64,000 nt of DNA from Parvibaculum sp045863935 (GTDB taxonomy: Bacteria; Pseudomonadota; Alphaproteobacteria; Parvibaculales; Parvibaculaceae), in assembly GCF_045863935.1 (NCBI RefSeq), contig NZ_BTVP01000004.1:1-64000 (forward strand). Direction: 5' to 3'. The notes beneath the pieces were generated by a model. It ran no database searches. It saw only the letters and a list, made by a program, of their open reading frames with translations, and had not been told where the DNA came from. Below, piece by piece: positions 1-8,362 of the stretch (its first letter is position 1; every line of letters begins with the position of its first letter). The position numbers and the translations under genes are program-made.

Positions 1-113
1 TCAAATGGTCACGAGACTCTACTTCCGACTGGATGAAACTTGGGGCGCAGGTCACTCTGGCTACCTATTTGGCAAATTCGCGTGCGATGGTAAGAGATTT
101 GGTTCGCGCCTGA
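1..113. other. Left edge: no gene assigned
   Basis: This stretch lies downstream of the first oxidoreductase gene, which is on the minus strand. One plus-strand frame is open from the window edge to a stop at 125-127 and would encode about 41 residues, so it could be the tail of a gene entering from the left. Third-position GC is only slightly above half, unlike the neighbouring genes, and I recognise no domain. Confidence 0.3.
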
Positions 114-1127
114 TCAACTCACCTTGATCAGCCGTCGTCCCAAATTCTCTCCCTCGAAGAGCCCGATGAAGGCCGCCGCCGATCCCTCGATCCCTTCGGA
201 GACATCTTCGGTATACTGAAGTTTCCCTTCATGGATCCACCCGGCCATCTCGGCCTGCGCCTCGCGGAAGCGCTTGAAATAGTCGAACACCACCAGCCCC
301 TCCATCCGCAGCCGGTGCGTGATGAAGCGCGTCACGTTGCGGATGCCCACAAGCTCGTCATCGGCGCGGTTATACTCGCTCACCTGGCCCGAAATGACGA
401 TCCGCCCATGCTCCTTCATGTTGAGGATCGCCGCGTCGAGCATTTCGCCGCCCACATTGTCGAAATAGATGTCGGCGCCGTCCGGGCAGTGCTCCCCGAT
501 TGCCGCGCGCAAATCCGCGCCCCGATAGGAAAAGCAGGCGTCGAAGCCGAGCCCCGTCACGTAATCGCACTTCTCCTTTGAGCCCGCGATGCCGACAACG
601 CGGCAGCCCTTCATCTTCGCGATCTGCCCTGCGGTCGCGCCCACCGGCCCGGCGGCCGACGAAATCAGCACCGTGTCGCCCTCTTTCGGTTGCCCGAGTT
701 CCAGCAATCCGAAATAGGAGGTGAGGCCCGGAATGCCGAGCACGCCGATGGCCGCCGTCGGCCGCAGCTTCCCGTGAAACATCTCAGGTGCGAGCACCTG
801 CACGCCGCGCCCGTTCGAGATCGCGTGCGTCACCCAGCCGAAACCGCCGGTCACGCGGTCGCCCACCTTGAACTTCTCGTTCCTGGATGCTTCGACTACG
901 CCCACCATCGCGCTGTCGATGGTCTCACCCAGAGGCAGCGCCGCCGTGTAGCTGTCGCCCGAAAGCCGCCCGCGCATGCCGGGATCGACGGAGTGATGTT
1001 CCGTGCGGATCAGGATTTCATGCTCACCGAGTTCCGGTAGCCGGGTCTCCTCCAGCCGGAAATTCTCCGCCCGCGGCTTCCCCTCCGGCCGCGACGCCAG
1101 CACCCATCGCTTCGCTTTTGTCGGCAT
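114..1127 (-). CDS. NADP-dependent oxidoreductase, MDR superfamily (quinone/enone reductase type)
   Basis: This cytosolic zinc-independent medium-chain dehydrogenase/reductase of 337 residues belongs to the group of prostaglandin/leukotriene B4 reductases and bacterial CurA. Family members use NADPH to reduce the double bond of enones or the ring of quinones. The N-terminal GroES-like half holds the SVDPGMRGR signature at about residues 46-54. The Rossmann half holds SSAAGPVG at about 156-163, in the nucleotide-binding loop, and the conserved YFDNVGG at about 221-227. An AGGAGGAG ribosome-binding site sits just upstream of the ATG at 1127. It is the first of three paralogues within 8 kb on the same strand. 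The substrate cannot be read from sequence. Confidence 0.9.
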   Translation of the reverse strand: MPTKAKRWVLASRPEGKPRAENFRLEETRLPELGEHEILIRTEHHSVDPGMRGRLSGDSYTAALPLGETIDSAMVGVVEASRNEKFKVGDRVTGGFGWVTHAISNGRGVQVLAPEMFHGKLRPTAAIGVLGIPGLTSYFGLLELGQPKEGDTVLISSAAGPVGATAGQIAKMKGCRVVGIAGSKEKCDYVTGLGFDACFSYRGADLRAAIGEHCPDGADIYFDNVGGEMLDAAILNMKEHGRIVISGQVSEYNRADDELVGIRNVTRFITHRLRMEGLVVFDYFKRFREAQAEMAGWIHEGKLQYTEDVSEGIEGSAAAFIGLFEGENLGRRLIKVS

Positions 1128-1161
1128 GTGGTCTCCTCCTTGGCTCTCTCATCCCCAAAAT

Positions 1162-1248
1162 GTCATGCCCGGGCTTGACCCGGGCATCCAGGAGCCATTG
1201 GCTCCGAGCTTTGTTGCTCTGGATTGCCGGGTCAAGCCCGGCAATGAC
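1162..1248. repeat. Composite palindromic repeat (GTCAT/ATGAC ends)
   Basis: Two GC-rich palindromes face each other: one begins GTCATGCCCGGGCTTGACC and the other ends GGGTCAAGCCCGGCAATGAC. The outer GTCAT/ATGAC ends and the inner TCCA/TGGA motifs make the whole 87-base element an inverted repeat that could fold into a long hairpin. It fills the gap between two minus-strand oxidoreductase genes. Relatives occur at 3784, 10243, 13770 and 13883. Confidence 0.8.
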
Positions 1249-1266
1249 ATCGAGAGTGCGGAACGC

Positions 1267-2292
1267 TTACACCGCCTTGTCCGGCCCGATCTTCACCAGC
1301 ATCTTGCCGAAATTCGCGCCCTTGAAGAGATTGAGGAAGGCCTTCGGCGCATTCTCGATGCCTTCTTCCACCGTCTCCTCCCAGTGCATCTTTCCGCCTT
1401 TGATGAGCGGACCCATCTCGGCGTAGAACTCGCCGATGTGCTGGAAATAGTTGGAAACGATGAAGCCCTGCAGGCGCAGGCTCTTGCCGACGATCTGGAT
1501 GAGGTTCGTCGGGCCGGGGCGCGGCTCGGTGTCGTTATACTGTTCGATCATGCCGCACAGCGCCGCCCGTCCGTTCGGCCGCATGGACTCGATGGCGGCT
1601 TCGAGATGCTTGCCGCCCACATTCTCGAAATAAACGTCGATCCCCTTCGGGAAAGCGTCCTTCACGGCCTTGGTCAGGTCGCCGCAGGTCTTGTAGTTGA
1701 TCGCCTTGTCGATGCCCGCGACCTCTGTCAGCCACTTGCACTTGTCGTCGGAGCCCGCCGAGCCCACAACATAGCAGCCATGCGCCTTCGCAAGCTGGCA
1801 GACCACGGAGCCCACGGCGCCCGACGCGGCGGAGACGAATACCGTCTCGCCGTCTTTCAGCTCCGCCACCTTGAAGAGCCCGGCCCATGCCGTCATCCCC
1901 GGCATGCCGAGCACGCCGAGAAAGGCCTCGATGGGCCCAAGCGCCGGATCGACCGGCGTGAAGCCTGCCGCCGCCGCCGTCGCGAATTCGCGCCAGCCCA
2001 GCATGTGGTTCACATAAGTCCCCACTTTCAGCTTGTCGCTCTTGGATGCGACCACCTGGCCGATCGCGCCGCCTTCCAGCGGACTGCCGATCTGGAACGG
2101 CGGCACATAGCTCTCGCGGTCCATCATGCGCCCGCGCATATAGGGGTCCACCGACATCCAGATGTTCCGCACCAGCACCTCGCCCTCGCCGGGCTGGCGC
2201 GCTTCCGTCGTCGCCAGTTCGAAATCGCTCTCCTTCGGCATGCCGATGGGCCGCGCCTTCAGGCGAATTTCCTTCGAGGTCAGGTTCATCAT
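1267..2292 (-). CDS. NADP-dependent oxidoreductase, MDR superfamily, second paralogue
   Basis: A 341-residue paralogue of the genes at 114 and 7175, in the same CurA/leukotriene B4 12-hydroxydehydrogenase group. It would reduce activated double bonds or quinones with NADPH in the cytosol. Visible signatures are SVDPYMRGRM near residues 47-56, the dinucleotide loop SAASGAVGS near 154-162, and VYFENVGG near 219-226. A GGAGGAG ribosome-binding site precedes the ATG; the next codon is also ATG, so the start could be three bases further in. The repeat at 1162-1248 separates it from the first paralogue. Paralogue divergence suggests different substrates, but none can be named. Confidence 0.9.
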   Translation of the reverse strand: MMNLTSKEIRLKARPIGMPKESDFELATTEARQPGEGEVLVRNIWMSVDPYMRGRMMDRESYVPPFQIGSPLEGGAIGQVVASKSDKLKVGTYVNHMLGWREFATAAAAGFTPVDPALGPIEAFLGVLGMPGMTAWAGLFKVAELKDGETVFVSAASGAVGSVVCQLAKAHGCYVVGSAGSDDKCKWLTEVAGIDKAINYKTCGDLTKAVKDAFPKGIDVYFENVGGKHLEAAIESMRPNGRAALCGMIEQYNDTEPRPGPTNLIQIVGKSLRLQGFIVSNYFQHIGEFYAEMGPLIKGGKMHWEETVEEGIENAPKAFLNLFKGANFGKMLVKIGPDKAV

Positions 2293-2409
2293 GGCTCTCC
2301 TCCACCTATTCGTGTTTTCGTTGAGGGGAGACTAGCCGCCTTTGCGGGCAGGTGAAAGCAAAGCCCCGCCCGCGTCTGAACAACAGGTTGTGAAGGACTG
2401 AACGATGCC

Positions 2410-3843
2410 TCAGTTCTTCCAGCCGCCGCCCAGCGCGACGAAGAGATCGATGGCCGAGCCGTAGCGGTCGAGCCGCGCCGTTGCCGCGCTGTCCCGTGCC
2501 GAAAGCCAGCTTCGCTGCGCGTCGAGCACCGAGAGCAGGTCGCTCGCGCCCGCGCGGTAGCGCGCCAGCGAAAGCTCATACGACTTGCCCGCTTCCTCCG
2601 CCGCGATGTTGAGCGAGGTCTCGCGCGCCGCCGTCGTCTCCACGGTCGTGAGGGCATTCTCGACTTCGGAGAACGAGGTGAGCACGGTGAGTTTGTAGTT
2701 CGCGGCAAATTCGGCTTGCCGTCCCTTCGCCGATTGCAGGTTTCCTTCCAGCGTGCCGCCGGAGAAGATCGGTGCCAGCAGGGAGGCGCCGATGGAACTG
2801 ACTGTCTCCGCCGCGCTTGCCGTCGCGAAGCTCCGTGTCAGCGAGGCCGAGAGGTCGAGGCTCGGAAAGAAGGCCGCCCGCGCCGCGCCGATATCGGCAT
2901 TGGCGGCTTTCAGCGAAGCCTCCGCGCTCTTGATGTCGGGCCGCCGCTCAAGCAGCGTGGATGGTTGCCCCGCTGCGATCGCCGGCAGCACCACCTTGTC
3001 GAGCGTTTCGCCCTCAACGCTGAAACGTCCGGGCGTTGTCGCGACGAGGATCGCGAGCGCGTTCTCGTTCGCCGCGAGTTCCGAGCGAAGCGAGGGAAGT
3101 GTCGCCTCAATGGTCGCCACCGTGTTGCGCTGCTGTGCAAGGTCGAGGCCGGAAATGCTGCCCGCCTTGTAGCGCGCCTCCACGATGTCGAGCGTGTCGC
3201 GTGCGGCTCTCAGCGAATCCTCGGCAATCGCGATCCGGTCCTTCAGCGTCAGGATCGTGAAATAGGTCGTCGCCACCTCCGACTGCACGATCAGCGCCGT
3301 GCTCTCCTTGTCATATTGCGTTGCTTCCAGTGACAGCGTCGCCGAACGCGCTTCGTCGCGGTAGCGGCCCCATACGTCGAGCGCATAGCTTGCCGAAAGA
3401 CCGAAATTCGCGCTGTCGCTTCTCGATCCGCCGCGCGTGTCGCTGCGCGCCGCGCTTCCGCTCCCCTCCACCTGCGGCAACAGGCTCGCGCCCGCCGTCC
3501 GTACCGCCCCGCGCGCCTGTTCGACGCGCGCCAGCGCCTGTTCGATGTCGAGGTTGCGTGCCAGCGCCGTCTGCATCAGCAGCGTCAGCTCCGGATCGCC
3601 GAATGCCGTCCACCATTGCGTGTCCCCGGCGACGTCCATGCCGGCCGGCCGCTGCGCGGAGGCATAGCCCTGCGGCGTATCGACGGCGGGTCGCTCGTAA
3701 TCCGGCGCCATCGTGCAGGCGGCGAGGGCGGTTGCGGTCAGCAAGGGTAGGGCGATCCGGCGGAGCCGGCCAAAACCGAAAGTGTCATCCCGGCGAAAGC
3801 CGGGATCCACGGGCCTCTGCGTGTTGTTCATTGCTTCTTTCAT
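2410..3843 (-). CDS. Efflux outer membrane factor lipoprotein (NodT/OprM type)
   Basis: This is the outer membrane channel of a tripartite efflux pump, of the TolC/NodT family, about 477 residues. A lipobox (TALAAC, Cys about residue 43) follows a short hydrophobic stretch, so the mature protein should be lipid-anchored. It continues MAPDYERPAVDTP, typical of OprM-like proteins, followed by two outer membrane efflux repeats. I place the start at 3843 because GGGAG/GAGGAG lies about seven bases upstream; an ATG at 3858 has no such site. The gene begins 11 bases after macB ends, so it should be cotranscribed. Oddly, residues about 10-22 are encoded by a palindromic repeat (3784-3810), giving an unusually long polar leader before the signal peptide. 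Confidence 0.9.
   Translation of the reverse strand: MKEAMNNTQRPVDPGFRRDDTFGFGRLRRIALPLLTATALAACTMAPDYERPAVDTPQGYASAQRPAGMDVAGDTQWWTAFGDPELTLLMQTALARNLDIEQALARVEQARGAVRTAGASLLPQVEGSGSAARSDTRGGSRSDSANFGLSASYALDVWGRYRDEARSATLSLEATQYDKESTALIVQSEVATTYFTILTLKDRIAIAEDSLRAARDTLDIVEARYKAGSISGLDLAQQRNTVATIEATLPSLRSELAANENALAILVATTPGRFSVEGETLDKVVLPAIAAGQPSTLLERRPDIKSAEASLKAANADIGAARAAFFPSLDLSASLTRSFATASAAETVSSIGASLLAPIFSGGTLEGNLQSAKGRQAEFAANYKLTVLTSFSEVENALTTVETTAARETSLNIAAEEAGKSYELSLARYRAGASDLLSVLDAQRSWLSARDSAATARLDRYGSAIDLFVALGGGWKN
3784..3810. repeat. Palindromic repeat inside the OMF signal region
   Basis: The sequence GTCATCCCGGCGAAAGCCGG followed by GATCCAC is a single arm of the GTCAT repeat family seen between genes elsewhere in this window. 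Here it lies in frame within the start of the outer membrane factor gene and encodes residues such as VDPGFRRDD on the minus strand. No start codon occurs between the repeat and the hydrophobic signal stretch, so the repeat must be translated if the lipoprotein is made. Confidence 0.75.
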
Positions 3844-3854
3844 GCCACTGCTCC

Positions 3855-5813
3855 TCACTCCGATGACAGCGCGACCACGGGGTCGAGCAGCGCCGCCTTG
3901 CGAGCGGGCAGATAGCCGAACACGAGCCCCGTCAGAAAGGCGCAGCTAAAGGCGAGCGCGGAGGGCATGGGATTGATCGCGATATTGAGCCCGAGGCCCG
4001 AAAGCGCGAGCGCGGTCGAAAGCCCGAAAAGAACGCCGATGAGCCCGCCCACGCCGCAGACGACCAGCGCCTCCGTGTTGAACTGCACAAGAATATTGTT
4101 CATCCGCGCGCCCGTCGCCATGCGCAGACCGATCTCGCGCGTCCGCTCGGTGACGTTGACGAGCATGATGTTCATCACGCCGATGCCGCCGACGAGAAGC
4201 GAGATCGCCGCCACCGACCCGAGCAGGATCGTCATCGTGTTCGACATGCTTTCCAGCGTCTCGAGCATCGAGGCCGTATTGCGGATCTGGAAGTCTTCCG
4301 TCCTGTGCCGCGCGAGCAGCAGCGTGTGAATGGCCTCCTCGGTGGCGTCCACGATATCCGCGTTCGCCACTTTCGCCGTGATGGAGTCGGCGAATTGCTG
4401 CCCGAAAAGCCGCATGAAGCCGGTGGTAAGCGGCACGAAGGCGACGTCGTCCTGGTCGCGTCCGAAGGCGGCCGCGCCCTTCGCTTCCATCACGCCCACG
4501 ACCTCGAAGGGAATATTGCCGACGAGAACGTATTTCCCGACCGGGCTGCTGCCGTCCGGGAAAAGGGCTTTCACGACTGTCTGCCCGAGCACGATGACGG
4601 GTGCATAACCGTTGAGATCCGCCTCGGTGAAGAAGCCGCCATCTGCCATGTTCCAGTCGCGCACATCCGTGAGCGAAGGCCATGTCCCTTCGACCTGCGT
4701 CCGGTAGTCGACATTGCCGTAACGCAGCGTCGTCGAGGTGCTCCGCGATGGCGTCGCCGCCACGACGTTCGACACATCGAGGATCGCCTCCGCGTCGGAA
4801 GCCACCAGTGTCGCGATGTCGCCGCTCGACCGCACGCCGGGCGCACCGGGGCGTATCACCAGCAGATTCGTGCCCATGCTCTGCATGGAACTCACGATGT
4901 TCGCCTTGCTGCCGTCGCCGATCGCAAGCATGACGACGACCGCGGCCACACCGATTACCACGCCGAGCAGCGTCAGCGCCGTGCGGAAGATATTGGCGCG
5001 AAGCGACCGGAACGCCATCTTCACGGCTTCCGTTACTTCCGCCTGAAACGGCATGGCGTTTCGCCGCGTCGGGCCCTCGTCGGACGCGGCGAAGTTCGTC
5101 GCCGCCTTCGCGCCTGTGTCGGAGATGACGCGCCCGTCGCTGATCTGGATACTCCGGTCCGCATAGTCGGCGACCGCCGGATCGTGCGTGATGAGAATGA
5201 CGGTGTGTCCTTCGGTGTTGAGGTCCTTCAGCACCTTCAGAACGTCCGCGCCGCTCTGTGTGTCGAGCGCGCCGGTCGGTTCGTCGGCGAGGATCACATC
5301 CGCGCCGTTCATCAGCGCCCGCGCGATGGAGACACGCTGCTGCTGGCCGCCTGAAAGCTCGGTCGGCTTGTGCGCGATGCGATCGCCCATGCCCAGGCGG
5401 TCGAGCAGTGCCTTCGCCCGCTCGGATCGATCGTTCCGTGTCATGCCGGCATAGATCGCGGGTAGCTCCACGTTCTCGGCCGCCGTCATGGTCGAGATCA
5501 GGTTGTAGCGCTGAAACACGAAGCCGAACGTATCGCGGCGGAGCGTCGCCAGATCGTCGGAGGTCAAGGAAGCAACGTCCGTTCCAGCGACCTCGTAGTG
5601 TCCCTGGGTCGGCCGGTCGAGGCAGCCGAGAATATTCATCAGCGTCGATTTTCCGGAGCCCGACTGCCCCATGATGGCGACGAACTCGCCACGCCTTATC
5701 GTCAGCGACACACCGTCGAGCGCGCGCACCTCCGCGCTGCCCGTGCGGTAGACTTTCGTCACATCGCGAATGTCGATCAGTGGCGTGGCGCTTTTGGGGG
5801 TGGGGGCGTGCAT
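3855..5813 (-). CDS. macB: MacB-type ABC transporter ATP-binding/permease protein
   Basis: This 652-residue inner membrane protein has the MacB layout: an N-terminal ATPase domain, then four membrane helices with a large periplasmic domain between helices 1 and 2. Walker A (GQSGSGKST, about 49-57), the signature LSGGQQQRVS (about 153-162) and Walker B with LADEPTGALD are all visible. The periplasmic MacB_PCD domain and C-terminal FtsX domain follow, including the conserved NIMLVNVTERTREIGLRMA. With MacA at 5824 and the outer membrane factor at 2410 it would drive export of macrolides, peptides or lipids from the periplasm. A GGGAG site lies upstream of the start, ten bases after macA ends. 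Substrate is unknown. Confidence 0.95.
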   Translation of the reverse strand: MHAPTPKSATPLIDIRDVTKVYRTGSAEVRALDGVSLTIRRGEFVAIMGQSGSGKSTLMNILGCLDRPTQGHYEVAGTDVASLTSDDLATLRRDTFGFVFQRYNLISTMTAAENVELPAIYAGMTRNDRSERAKALLDRLGMGDRIAHKPTELSGGQQQRVSIARALMNGADVILADEPTGALDTQSGADVLKVLKDLNTEGHTVILITHDPAVADYADRSIQISDGRVISDTGAKAATNFAASDEGPTRRNAMPFQAEVTEAVKMAFRSLRANIFRTALTLLGVVIGVAAVVVMLAIGDGSKANIVSSMQSMGTNLLVIRPGAPGVRSSGDIATLVASDAEAILDVSNVVAATPSRSTSTTLRYGNVDYRTQVEGTWPSLTDVRDWNMADGGFFTEADLNGYAPVIVLGQTVVKALFPDGSSPVGKYVLVGNIPFEVVGVMEAKGAAAFGRDQDDVAFVPLTTGFMRLFGQQFADSITAKVANADIVDATEEAIHTLLLARHRTEDFQIRNTASMLETLESMSNTMTILLGSVAAISLLVGGIGVMNIMLVNVTERTREIGLRMATGARMNNILVQFNTEALVVCGVGGLIGVLFGLSTALALSGLGLNIAINPMPSALAFSCAFLTGLVFGYLPARKAALLDPVVALSSE

Positions 5814-5823
5814 GCGTGGCTCC

Positions 5824-7047
5824 CTACAGGAAACCGGGCATGCGGCGCGTGCTTGCCGTGCCGCTTTCCGTTCCGGACACGACGCCCGTCACCACCGTTT
5901 CGCCTTCGTCGAGCCCGCTTTTGATTTCCGCGCTGACGCGGTTGGCAAGGCCCACATCGACCTCTCGCGGGCGCGGGCCGTTTTCCGTCATCACGGTCAC
6001 ATATGCCTTGCCGTCCGCTCCCTCGCTCACCGCGCCGACGGGAACGGTCACCACGTCCTGCGCCTCGCCCAGAAGGAAGAAGACCTGCGTGGTCATGTCC
6101 TTCATCAGCTTGCCGTCGGGGTTGGCGATGTCGATGAGCACCGTATAGAGCACGACGTCGTTTTCGATTTCCGGTGTTGGAAGAACCTGCCTCACGGTGG
6201 AGCGCCACCGCTCATTCGCGGCGCCGAGCGTCGTGAAATAAACCGGCATGCCTTCGGCGAGGCGGCCGACATCGGCTTCTGCCACTTCCGCTTCCACGGT
6301 CATGGTGTTGAGGTCCGAAATGGTCAGGATGGTCGGCGCCGTCTGGTTTGCATTCAGCGTCTGGCCTTGCAGCGCCGTCTGCGACGTCACCGTGCCGGTC
6401 ATCGGCGCATAAATCTTCGTATAGCCGAGATTGACTTCCGCGCCCTCGACGGTGGACTTCTGCTGTTCGATCTGCGCCTTGAGCGAGCCGATCTGCGCCG
6501 CGATCGTTTTCACCGCGGTCTCCGTTGTGTCGAGGTCGTCGCGGCTCACCGCGTCGATCTTCGCGAGATCGAGGTTCCGCTTGTACTGCCGCTGCGCAAG
6601 CGTGAATTCGGCTTGCGAGCCCGCGAGTTCGGATTCGAGCTGAACGAGTCTTGCGCGCGCCGCGGCAAGTTCCGTCTCGTAGGTTTTGGCGTCGATTTCG
6701 GCGAGAAGGTCGCCCCCCTTCACATGGTCGCCAATTTCCACATAGACGCTTTTCAGTTGTCCGGAGACCTGCGCGCCCACATCGACATAGTCCTTGGGTT
6801 GCAGCGCGCCGAGCGCCGTCACCGTCTGCTCGATAATGCCGCGCGTCGCCGTCGCCGTGCGGTAGCTGACGCTTTCGCCGCCGAAAAGCGAGCCATAGGC
6901 GATCCACAGGGCGGCAAGAGCCGCGACACCGGCGGCGCCCCAGCGCGCAAGGCTGGGCAGCGCCAGCCAATGCTCCCTCAACCTTTCGGGAAGGGAAAGC
7001 GCTCCCGCGCCGTTCGTGCCATCTCTCGCGTCGCTCTCATAGCCCAT
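5824..7047 (-). CDS. macA: MacA-type periplasmic adaptor (HlyD/membrane fusion protein)
   Basis: This 407-residue protein is the periplasmic adaptor linking MacB to the outer membrane channel. One membrane segment (about 35-52) anchors it. It is followed by TATATRGIIEQTVTALGAL, typical of the start of MacA barrels, a lipoyl half-motif (GAQVSGQLKSVYVEIGDHV), a coiled-coil hairpin of about 75 residues, the second lipoyl half (IYAPMTGTVTSQTALQGQT) and a C-terminal beta-barrel. It is the first gene of the macA-macB-OMF operon, which reads in the minus direction. The promoter should lie in 7048-7174. The N-terminal cytoplasmic tail of about 35 residues is longer than in E. coli MacA. Confidence 0.93.
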   Translation of the reverse strand: MGYESDARDGTNGAGALSLPERLREHWLALPSLARWGAAGVAALAALWIAYGSLFGGESVSYRTATATRGIIEQTVTALGALQPKDYVDVGAQVSGQLKSVYVEIGDHVKGGDLLAEIDAKTYETELAAARARLVQLESELAGSQAEFTLAQRQYKRNLDLAKIDAVSRDDLDTTETAVKTIAAQIGSLKAQIEQQKSTVEGAEVNLGYTKIYAPMTGTVTSQTALQGQTLNANQTAPTILTISDLNTMTVEAEVAEADVGRLAEGMPVYFTTLGAANERWRSTVRQVLPTPEIENDVVLYTVLIDIANPDGKLMKDMTTQVFFLLGEAQDVVTVPVGAVSEGADGKAYVTVMTENGPRPREVDVGLANRVSAEIKSGLDEGETVVTGVVSGTESGTASTRRMPGFL

Positions 7048-7174
7048 CGGCCTGCCTGCCTCTTCTCGTCGTCCCGCTACTTATAACGGGGAAAGGCGAC
7101 GCTTCCGTCGCGCGAAAGCGCGCAGTTCGGCGATAAAGGGCCAATCCGGTGGAATAAATGCAATCTGGAGGGGT

Positions 7175-8173
7175 TCAGGAGACCTTGACCATGCGCTTGC
7201 CCACATTGTCGCCGGCCAGCAGCCCGATCAGCGCCTTCGGCGTGTTCTCGAGCCCCTCCATGATGTCCTCTTTCACCTTGATCTTGCCGGCCGCGACCCA
7301 GCCCTGAAGCTCGGCCAGCGCCCGCTCGTGCTTGTCCATGAAGTCCGTCACGATGAAACCCTGCATGGTGATGCGCTTCACGACGATAAGCCCCGGTATG
7401 CCGCGCGGCCCATGCGCGGGCGCCGCGCCGTCATATTGCGACACCGCCCCGCAACAGGCGATACGGCCGAAATTGTTCATGCCGAACAGCACCGCCTCCA
7501 GAATGTCGCCGCCCACATTGTCGAAATAGACGTCGATGCCTTTCGGCGCCGCTTTCCGGAGTGCCTTGCCCACAGGCTCCGCCTTGTAGTCGATGGCGGC
7601 ATCGAAGCCGAGTTCGTCGGTGAGCAGCTTGCACTTCGCCGTCCCGCCCGCGATCCCGATGACGGTGCATCCCTTGATCTTCGCGATCTGCCCGACGATG
7701 GTGCCGACCGATCCCGCCGCCGCCGACACGACCACTGTGTCGCCCGCCTTCGGCTTGCCCACTTCGAGGAGCCCGAAATAGGCCGTCAGCCCCGCAATGC
7801 CGTAAACGCTGAGCAGGTGCGAGAGCGGCTCCATCTTCGGCAGCTTCTGCGCGCTCTTCGCCGGCACGGCGGCATAGTCCTGCCAGCCCGTATCGGTGAA
7901 CACGAGGTCGCCCTTGGCAAAGCCCGGCGCCTTCGCCTCGACGACCTCCGAAACCGAGCCGCCCGCCATCACCGTTCCCGCTTCCACCGCCGAGCGGTAG
8001 GTCGCGCCCTGCATCCAGGCGCGGTTCGCCGCATCGAGCGAAATGAGCTTCGTGCGCACGAGCAGCTCCCCGTCCTTCGCCTCGGGCACCTTGCCTTCGA
8101 AGAACTTGAAATGGCTCTCGGCAAGTTTCCCCTGCGGGGTTTCGGTCAGCAGGATCTGGCGGTTGACGGTCAT
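7175..8173 (-). CDS. NADP-dependent oxidoreductase, MDR superfamily, third paralogue
   Basis: A third zinc-independent MDR oxidoreductase of 332 residues, with ISLDAANRAWM in the catalytic half, SAAAGSVGT in the dinucleotide loop and VYFDNVGG at about 213-220. Family enzymes reduce enones, quinones or aldehyde-conjugated alkenes with NADPH. The start has a strong GGAGGAGAG site. It stands apart from the other two paralogues, with the efflux operon between them; all are minus strand. The N-terminal half diverges more than the C-terminal half, for example SLDAANRAWM in place of SVDPYMRGRM, so the substrate is likely different. Confidence 0.9.
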   Translation of the reverse strand: MTVNRQILLTETPQGKLAESHFKFFEGKVPEAKDGELLVRTKLISLDAANRAWMQGATYRSAVEAGTVMAGGSVSEVVEAKAPGFAKGDLVFTDTGWQDYAAVPAKSAQKLPKMEPLSHLLSVYGIAGLTAYFGLLEVGKPKAGDTVVVSAAAGSVGTIVGQIAKIKGCTVIGIAGGTAKCKLLTDELGFDAAIDYKAEPVGKALRKAAPKGIDVYFDNVGGDILEAVLFGMNNFGRIACCGAVSQYDGAAPAHGPRGIPGLIVVKRITMQGFIVTDFMDKHERALAELQGWVAAGKIKVKEDIMEGLENTPKALIGLLAGDNVGKRMVKVS

Positions 8174-8362
8174 CGGTCTCTCCTCCGCTTGGGAATGTCG
8201 TGATGGAGAGGGAGCCTATCCCCAGCCGCCGGGCGGCGCACCCCGGAATGCCCCTTTCCGCCGTTCATGCCTGAACTATTGTGAGTGCGTCCTTCAACGG
8301 CTAAAACCGCGAGGCCGAATCCCCATATCCTTGGGACATAACTGCCCGGATCTACTTGTAAA

